A stretch of DNA of 64,000 nucleotides from Gnetum montanum. Its lineage: Eukaryota > Streptophyta > Gnetopsida > Gnetales > Gnetaceae. The position numbers were made by a program, and so were the translations under genes. The stretch is from assembly GCA_015680685.1 (NCBI GenBank), contig MNCI01010150.1, positions 165,523 through 229,522 on the forward strand, in the 5' to 3' direction. The notes under the pieces are model-generated. The model did no database searches. It worked only from the letters and a program-made list of their open reading frames with translations, and was not told the origin of the DNA. Positions 56,993-64,000 of this stretch are shown in pieces; position 1 is the first letter of the stretch, and every line of letters starts with the position of its first letter.

Positions 56993-57890
56993 TGATGAGT
57001 AGTGAGCATACCCTACACCCAATCATAAAAATCACTAGTGTTCACTCAACAATTTAGTCAAATTCTAAAGAATTTATACTTTTAAGTACACTGGTTCAAG
57101 GAGGTGAATCTAAGTATTGCAATCATTCTCTTCCAAGTTCTACTTGTGAAGTACAAGGGTATGGTTAAGTGTAACTAAGGCATATGGTTTTTATCATTTT
57201 ATCTTTTATGTTTTAAGTCACCTAATGAACAAGAATAGAGTATATAAATGTTTAATTAATATAATAACTAGCTAATATTTAGCTAATCCTAGCATAAGCA
57301 TCCGTCCCCACTTTTTGTACACATCCTGAACACACTATAATGCTACTGGTTTACCAAGCATTAAGCGTATGTTGGAAGTGGTCATACTTATGTGTGTTGT
57401 TTAATCAATATTAATTAATTACTTAAAAAATTAAAGTAAATTACATGAATATAAAATGCTTAAGAAAATAATTAATCTATTTCAAGTGTTGCAAGGTTTT
57501 ATCATAAAAGCTCATCTTTATTGTTGTCCACACTAAAGTGCTCAAGTACAACAATGCTCAAATAAAGATCCATACACTCTTTGACTCCTACTATGGGTAC
57601 TCAAAAAATATTCTAACTCTAAAATGAAAAAACTACAAGTGCTTCTCTATAACTATCAAAATATTACCATAAATGTGGTAGGTAGGCACACCTTTATATG
57701 TGGAGACAAGATGCCCCATCAATGGGTACACATCAATGAGTCAAACCTTACCTCAACAAGATCACGTCGATGAGATCTTGTCAATAGGATCACATTGATG
57801 GCATTCCATCAATGTGTTCTGACAATGCGACTCATCAGACATCATAAGACATATAAGGGAATTTTTGAAATCAAGATAGATGCTAAGATT
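56993..57890 (-). repeat. 5' LTR of Athila-like copy 2
   Basis: It starts TGATGAGTAGTGAG and has the family blocks CCCTACACCCAATCATA and TTAAGTGTAACTAAGGCATA. A TATA-like site lies at about 57,689-57,697 on the minus strand, and U3 is rich in ATCAATG / CGATGAG words. The right end cannot be fixed exactly because U3 of the inverted copy 3 LTR begins close by. Confidence 0.75.
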
Positions 57891-58888
57891 AATCTCTTCT
57901 TTAATTTTTTAAAACCCTCCTAACAAACATATACCCAAGAGAAAACATAATAATTTCTATGAAATTTATGCATAGTGATGAGTCATTGTTGGTTGGCTAC
58001 GTCAATGAGGCCTTGTTGACATAGTCAACTGCGTCGACAAGGCCTCATTGATGCATCTTGCCCTACATCGATTAGTGTCTATCCATAACCTATAAATACG
58101 CACCTACCAACCACATTTACGGGAATCCAGATTTCAATAGTAGTGAAGTTCTTGCATTTTTTCCATTCAAAAGTTAGAATTTTTTCTCTTAAGTGCTTGT
58201 AGTAAGAGTCATTAAGTGTACATGTCTTTATTTGAGCATTGTTGTACCTGAGCATGATAGTGTATGTAGCAATAAAAACAAGGTTTCTGATAAACATTGC
58301 AACACTTTGGATAGATTAGCTATTTTATTTATGAATTTAATGTTTTCAATTATTTATTAAATGCTTTCAATTAGTTATCAACTATTTTCTAGTTATTACA
58401 TTAATGAGACAATTAAGTGAGATAGATTACACACATAAGTATAACCGCTTCAAGCATAACACATATTCACTTGTAATCCCAATAGTGTTATCACTTGGTA
58501 CATCCAATAGCATAGTGTTTGGTTGCCTAGCAATGGATACGTGGGTTTAGGACATGTACAAAAAGTAAGGATAGATACTTATGTTAGGATTAGTTAAATG
58601 ATTAGTTAATTAGTAATTTAGATTAGTTAATTAAATTCCTTTTATCTACATTTCAAGCACCAAAATATAAAATATAAAATGATAAAAATTGGATGCCTTA
58701 GTTACACTTAATCATACTAACATACATCACAAGTGTAATTAGGAGGATAACAATTGACCTTAAGGGTAGATTCACTTCCTAAAGGACTAGTGCACTGGAA
58801 ATGATAAAGTTCGTGGAATTCAACCCGATCACACATGAATGCTTTGTGATTTATATGGTTGGGCATAGGGGTATCTCACCACTTATCA
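57891..58888 (+). repeat. 5' LTR of Athila-like copy 3
   Basis: It has a TATA box CCTATAAATACG near 58,088-58,099, with U3 repeats CAATGAGGCCTTG / GTCGACAAGGCCTC in inverted arrangement (57,995-58,052), and ends ACTTATCA. It is the inverted counterpart of 56,993-57,890. The start is approximate. Confidence 0.75.
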
Positions 58889-58889
58889 T

Positions 58890-58907
58890 TGGCACTATTA
58901 TCGGGGA
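58890..58907 (+). promoter_or_regulatory. tRNA-Asp-type primer binding site, copy 3
   Basis: TGGCACTATTATCGGGGA, one base after the LTR end. It differs from the plant tRNA-Asp complement at about 4 of 18 bases. Confidence 0.85.
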
Positions 58908-59042
58908 CTTTGTTTGTGGAACGTGTGCTATTTAGGTCTAAGTGGATACCACTAATATCATTGTACGAACCTAAAGGTTAATAACATTTCCACTATACAT
59001 AAATTATAAAAGCACATTGACAATTTCATTTTTTTTTACAAA

Positions 59043-61480
59043 ATGTCTTCTTCTTCTTGTAAGCCTGAAGATACTAAACCATTGGTTCCATAGGAATGGA
59101 AGGTTATATATGCTCATCCATATGATTTTGTGCTGAATTTCACCTTCATCCTACATCAAGATGAACATATGTGATGGCGTGATATGGAGGGCAATGTCAT
59201 TTTTCCCCTCGATAGATTTGTGCCCACAATGGTATTTGAAACCCCTAAGAAGTTGGACATAGTAGATCTTCACAAAGAGTACATTGTGGATGGATATGAC
59301 ACTTGGAACTATTGTCCCACTGAAACACAATGTAAGCTAGATAAACATCAGGAGAGACTCCATGAAGCCACAAAGGGGAAACATTACACTAACCCCCTGT
59401 TTCTACTAGATCAAGAGGACAATGAGGATCCTCCCTTGGAAGGTTCTCAACATGAAGATTCTCCACCCCTTGATACTGATGGTGAGGGTGTGAACTTGAC
59501 CTTGCAATCAACTATTCATAAATTGGGTTCAAGAAAGAGTGATAGCCAAGGTAGGAACTCAGGTGAACATCATAATAATAAGGAATCTAATGATGGTGAT
59601 CGTAAAAAGCATAAGAGTGGTGGTAGACATCGTGGTGGTGGTGGAAATCCACCTTTCTCTTCATCCTCTTCATTTGATTTTGAATATTCCTCTTCATCTG
59701 ATGGTTCTCATAGAAGCTTCCATTGAAACAACTGTGATGAAGGTGATCAATGAAATAATAATGACTAAGAAGGCCACCAAAATCAAAGGGGTGGCCAAAA
59801 CCATCATTGGTGTCATCAACATAGTGATGATGATGAACCTTTATTGGTGACTCAAAGTATGCTCAATATTGTAGAGGTAGTGAAAATCCCAACTAGGCAT
59901 ATAAAGGATAGATGGATCAAGCTCCTAAATATGAACAATATCCCAAGATTTGAGGGGGGATACAATTCTGATCCACAGACACATCTACAAGCTTTTCAAG
60001 ATGCCTGTGCCTTACAAAACATAGAGAATGAGTGGAAAAAACTCAATATTTTTCCAAGGACCCTCATTAAGGAATTTGAAAGCTGGTACCACTTCTTGGA
60101 ACCAGAATCTATCCAAAGATGGAGTACCATGTTGGAGCTATTTAATGACAAATACCAGATGTACTCCAAAGTGTCTAATCTTAGAAGGAAAATCCAAGGC
60201 TAGAAACAAGGAGCACATGAACCCTTGGATGTTGTCATGGGTCAATACTATTCACTCTTACATAGATTCCCTAGCCATGGTTACTCTTAGATGGAACAAC
60301 TTTTCCACATCATAGATGGGCTCAGAGCAGAAACAAGAAGAACCCTTGGGGGTGTATGCCCAAGGGAGGTTGTCTGAAATGAGAGCTTATTAGATGAAAA
60401 GGCTAATTGAGTAGTTAGCAAAAGAAGAAGGTGAGCTATGAAAAATGGAGAGTGCTGACGATTAAAATAGGGATCCATCCATTAAAAAATGATAGGTCTA
60501 ATTTTGTAACAAGGAGTCACCACTTGATGAACTTGTGAATAGAAAGACCTTGCCTATCCAAAAATTTGTTTTTGACATTTCAGCCAAGGTTGATAAGTTA
60601 TAGGACTCTTTGAATGAAAAGTTTCAAACCACTTTGAAGATTGCTGAAGAATCCAAAGAGAAAAATAGTGATTGTAATCGTAGATGGAGAACAGAAGCTG
60701 AATGTGCCTACCAAAGAGGTAAGGGCAAAGTTGCTATAGTAGAGGAAGTTGTAGAATTTGACTCTGATGATGAAACTAAATGTGGCATCTATCAATATGA
60801 TCATCCAAATGGATTCTGCCTTGTAGTGTCACACTTACAAGAGTCTAGAGTGTATGTAGTAAATCCTCACCTAACATGTAGACAAGCTCCAAGATGATTG
60901 CCTTACCCTCAAGATAGTCCAAGGAAATTCTAGCAACAACAACAAGCTTACTACCTAAGTGGAACTCCTCCACAACCTTATGAACAACACCAACAATGGT
61001 ACCAACCACAATCATGGGAAATGCCACTGCCAAGGTAGTAGTACCCTTATAGGCAACCAGATCCATACAGGTACTATGTTCAACAACCCATCTCCCCTAG
61101 AAGTTTGACAAGTCATGCATCATTTTAGCATCACTATTATCCTCCAGGGTACCACTAAACACATTCACCATCTACTCGAGGAGAAAATCCATATTTGTAT
61201 CCTTATTATCCTTCACATCCCTCTACACCTACACCTCCACCTTCAACCTAGTTACCCCTTGATTTGTCTATGCAAGGTGAGATTCCTTTACAACTGCAAT
61301 AACAAAATGCTGCAAGAGTTGTACACTCACAACCAATTTTTCAACCAAGTGGTCTAGATAATCGATTAAGGAAACAACCTTTCTTCTAGCCTAGCAATCC
61401 TTTCCAACCCTCACAACCTCCTTCAATTAATCACCCTACATCTCTAGCACCCTCATCCTCTATATCAAACATCTTCAAGA
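59043..61480 (+). pseudogene. Gag of Athila-like copy 3, broken
   Basis: The start at 59,043 gives MSSSSCKPEDTKPLVP and then a stop. A long frame (59,184-59,726) contains the N-terminal domain (EGNVIFPLDRFVP, FETPKKLDIVDLHKEYI) and a serine/glycine/histidine-rich linker. The frame 59,844-60,203 is the gag core: NNIPRFEGGYNSDPQTHLQA, SWYHFLEPESIQRWS and LFNDKYQMYS. A Q/Y/P-rich tail follows at 60,930-61,370. Gag would assemble particles. The frames are separated by stops and shifts. Confidence 0.85.
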
Positions 61481-61499
61481 ATCCTTCAAACCAAGTGCT

Positions 61500-61960
61500 A
61501 CCTAGGATTCACATTGTAATGCTAACTCATGCTATTTCTAACTAGATCAAGGCTAGAAACCTTCCTACAAAAAGATCTAATCTAGAAAGTCCACTCATCT
61601 TTCTACAAATTACCAGACAATATCCATGCAAGGCTCTTCTTGACTCTGGTTCTAGAGTTAACCTCATCTCCCATGATATGTACAAGGACTAGAACCTACC
61701 ACCTCTTAAGAAGAGCAATATCTATCTAGAATTAGTAGATTAGTTAATTACGATCCCTTTGGGATTAGTAGAGGACATTGTGACCATAGTTTGTGGGTAG
61801 TCCTATCCTACTGATTTTCTGGTAATCAGGGTGGACTACTGCAAAAGTGACTTTTCCATCATCATGGGAAGGGCCTGGTTAAGTATGGTCAATGTGCAAA
61901 TGGGTATAAGGGACTTATCTTTCAAAATATCTAAGGAAAATGAGTTAGGAAAAATTAAGA
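61500..61960 (+). pseudogene. Aspartic protease of Athila-like copy 3
   Basis: The catalytic motif LLDSGSRVNLISHDMYK lies at about 61,633-61,685, with the D-S-G intact. IPLGLVEDIVTIVCG and YPTDFLVIRVDYCKSDFSII follow, then MGRAWLSMVNVQ (flap and C-terminal GRAWL block). It would cleave the polyprotein. At least three in-frame stops lie within the domain. Confidence 0.85.
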
Positions 61961-62267
61961 AGAAATGTAATCCATGCATTGCATATAGCGATAATGGATG
62001 CAATTACGTGCAAAACCTTTAGTCAATCAAAAGCACATACATTAAGGCATGTAATTAGTGTACACAAGAAATCAATATTCAATGGCGTCTATACGTAGCA
62101 GCCACAAAGCAAGAGGGCACCTAGTGGTTGATAGCTAATTTAGATAGCCACACAATATGTATGAAACCAATTGAGAGCTTAACTTGTGCATATGTTAAAG
62201 GCATAGACAAAATTAAACAGTTCATTTCCAACTCTCTAATGAAGATGATGATAACTATTGAGGAGAG

Positions 62268-63010
62268 TTGGAGATCCCTAATCACTTCAAGCAAGAGGCC
62301 TTAGGACTAAAAACTTTACTAGTTGGAATGGAGTATGCATTTTTAAAGAATGGTAAACTAGTCATCATTAATGCTAAACTTGCTCCTAAACAAAAAGAAA
62401 AGTGTTTGAAAGTGATGAATAAATGGTCAATAGCGTTTGCTTCATCATATCTAGAGCTAATAGGAATCAATGCAAAGATATGTTAGCACTACATCTACAC
62501 TGACCCAACCATGAAGCCTAGAAGGTAGCTGCAGAGGCAGGTAAACCCCAAATTGAAGCAAATAATTAAGGAGGAGATAGAGCAACTCCTAAAGGTTGGG
62601 TTTATGTATCCAATCATGGATGGTGAGAGAGTTATCCCACTTGTAATTGTACCAAAAAAAGATGGTAAATGGTAGGTTTGCATTGACTTTAGATTTTTAA
62701 ATATGGAAACATTTAAGGATCACTTTCCTTTGCCATTTGTGGATCAAGTATTAGACACCATATCCGAGCATTGTTATTATAGTTTCTTAGACAGTGATAG
62801 TGGCTATAACCAAATCCAAATTATGCCAAAAGACTAGGCCAAGACAGCATTCACAAGTCCTTAGGAAACTTTTTCATACTGTAAGATGTCATTTGGCCTA
62901 TGCAATACCCCTGAAACATTTCAACACTTTGTCCTTAGTATATTTCAAAATAGATCAATAGTGGTGTTGAAGTCTTCATGGATGACTTCTCCACCTATGG
63001 AGCTATGTTT
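62268..63010 (+). pseudogene. Reverse transcriptase of Athila-like copy 3
   Basis: The upstream frame 62,268-62,486 reads LAPKQKEKCLKVMNKWSIAF, the linker before RT. RT itself has IVPKKDGKW then a stop in place of W, VCIDFRFLN, DHFPLPFVDQVLDTI, YSFLDSDSGYNQIQI, KTAFTSP and CKMSFGLCNTPETFQHFVLSIF. The catalytic box appears after a frameshift near 62,960 as FMDDFS. The first catalytic aspartate (FLDSDSGY) and the D-D pair are both visible, but the gene is interrupted repeatedly. Confidence 0.9.
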
Positions 63011-64000
63011 GAGCAAGCCTCGGACCAACTTGAGCAAGTACTGAAGAGATGTGTTGAGACAAAACTACAGCTCAATTGGCAAAAGAGCCATCTCATGGTC
63101 CAAGAAGGAATTGTGCTAGGACACCAAATTTTGTAGAAAGGAATTGAGGTAGACCCACAAAAGATAAGGGTCATCCAAGAAATAACATGCCAACTAGAGA
63201 CCATTAAAGATGTTTAGTCATTCCTTGGACACAGTGGTTACTACTAGCACTTTATTGGGAATTTCTCTAAGATTGCAAAGCTGTTGGTAGAAATTACAAA
63301 GAAAGATGCACCTTTCATTTGGACCAAGGAATGTGAAAATGCATTCCAATAATTAAAAAAGAAACTCATGGAAATACCAATCTTATCAGCACCAGATTGG
63401 TCCAAACCATTCCATATCATGACAGATGCATCTAACTATGCTTTGGAAGCTATGTTCACAAAAATGGATGATAAGAAACATTCATATTATATCCACTACA
63501 TGAGTCAAAGCATTGTGGAGCACAGTTAAATTACATTACCATGAAGAAGGAATTAATCATAGTGGTGTATGCACTAGAAAAGTTTAGACATTATGTGCTA
63601 GGTTACAAAGTATTTGTGCATATGAACCATAGTGCAATTTGCTTCCTTATGAATAAGCTAATAGTGAGCCCTCGTGTTATATGGTGGCTTGTGATCTTAC
63701 TATGGTAGATTGAAAAGGAACTGAGAATGTGGTTGCTGATCATCTTTCTTGCTTAAGATGGAATAACAAAGAGGAGAAGAGCCCACTCTTTGATCAATTT
63801 CTAGATGAACTCCTCTTTACTAGAGCAATAAATGAAAAAATGCCTAAAAAAGCAATATCGTATAATGGCATCCTCATATATCTTCTCACTCAAGAGATTC
63901 CACAAGATTTGGATTTTAGGAAAAAGCAACAATTTCTTCATCGGGTCAAATACTTCATGGAAATCAATGGACACCTTTAGAAGGTGTGTGTTGATGGCTT
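63010..64000 (+). pseudogene. RT connection, RNase H and integrase start, copy 3
   Basis: From 63,010 it reads DQLEQVLKRCVETKLQLNWQ, VLGHQIL, VDPQKIRVIQEI, then SFLGHSGYY and FIGNFSKIAKLL, the RT-to-RNase H connection. The RNase H core has FHIMTDASNYALEAMFTK near 63,412-63,465, with the catalytic D of TDAS. ENVVADHLSCL at 63,724 is its end. The last frame (63,729-63,980) is the spacer and beginning of the integrase zinc-binding region, truncated at the window edge. Confidence 0.85.

Larger units (their letters stand above)
55370..57890 (-). mobile_element. Athila-like gypsy element, copy 2, 5' part only
   Basis: Leftward: 5' LTR (56,993 to about 57,890), tRNA-Asp-type PBS (56,973-56,991) and gag down to 55,370, where the copy ends abruptly. 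No protease or RT remains. It meets the plus-strand copy 3 LTR-to-LTR at about 57,890, giving a head-to-head arrangement. Confidence 0.8.
57891..64000 (+). mobile_element. Athila-like gypsy element, copy 3, cut by the window edge
   Basis: Rightward: 5' LTR (about 57,891-58,888), PBS (58,890-58,907), gag (from 59,043), protease (about 61,500-61,960), RT (about 62,540-63,010), RNase H (about 63,240-63,740) and the start of integrase at the window edge. RT wording (SGYNQIQI, MSFGLCNTPETFQ, FMDDFS-type box) and the tRNA-Asp PBS suggest the Athila lineage. All genes carry stops. The 3' LTR lies outside the window. Confidence 0.85.

Noticed and set aside
1-64000. CRISPR arrays, operons, riboswitches and intact tRNA genes
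   Set aside because: Tandem arrays here have no unique spacers, genes have eukaryotic features, and no tRNA cloverleaf could be assembled.

Overview
This is nuclear DNA from a large plant genome, most likely a gymnosperm and probably a conifer. The support is the repeat content: nested, strongly decayed Ty3/gypsy and Ty1/copia LTR retrotransposons, a Penelope-like reverse transcriptase fragment (a class reported from conifer genomes), very low gene density and AT-rich sequence. No bacterial features are present. Almost every element gene carries in-frame stops and frameshifts, so most coding calls are pseudogenes placed by conserved motifs, and their edges are approximate.

Layout. 1-1,060 is an old repeat flank. 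1,061-8,365 is a minus-strand chromovirus-type gypsy element (A) with two LTRs and an imperfect 5-bp target duplication; it sits beside the PBS and LTR of an older element (8,391-9,740). 9,741-13,480 holds copia-related sequence ending in a 3' LTR. 14,337-33,549 is a 19-kb minus-strand Tat/Ogre-like gypsy element (E) with 1.6-kb LTRs, gag, protease, RT, two RNase H blocks and integrase. Between its protease and RT lies a 7-kb block with a diverged ~190-bp tandem array and an antisense, intron-containing gene-like region. 34.4-35.7 kb has a 5S rRNA-derived fragment and a minisatellite. 35.7-39.3 kb is a 5' piece of an Athila-like gypsy element. 39.3-40.9 kb is a small gag-only copia derivative.

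41.6-46.8 kb is the only low-copy, GC-richer island. It contains the one intact host gene I recognise: a minus-strand gene for a CEP-type secreted peptide hormone precursor (42,535-42,888) with a TATA-like box at 43,005-43,012. The peptide is expected to be processed from a secreted precursor and sensed by CEP-receptor kinases at other cells.

46,842-53,790 is an Athila-family LTR split by a complete but dead copia element (46,983-53,023). 53.8-54.9 kb is the Penelope-like fragment. 55.4-64.0 kb holds two Athila-like elements arranged head to head: a truncated minus copy and a plus copy that runs off the window.

The window is therefore a retrotransposon graveyard around one small signalling-peptide gene. 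The element proteins no longer work together as functional units. What remains informative is nesting order, LTR promoters, repeat arrays and unusual element architectures.
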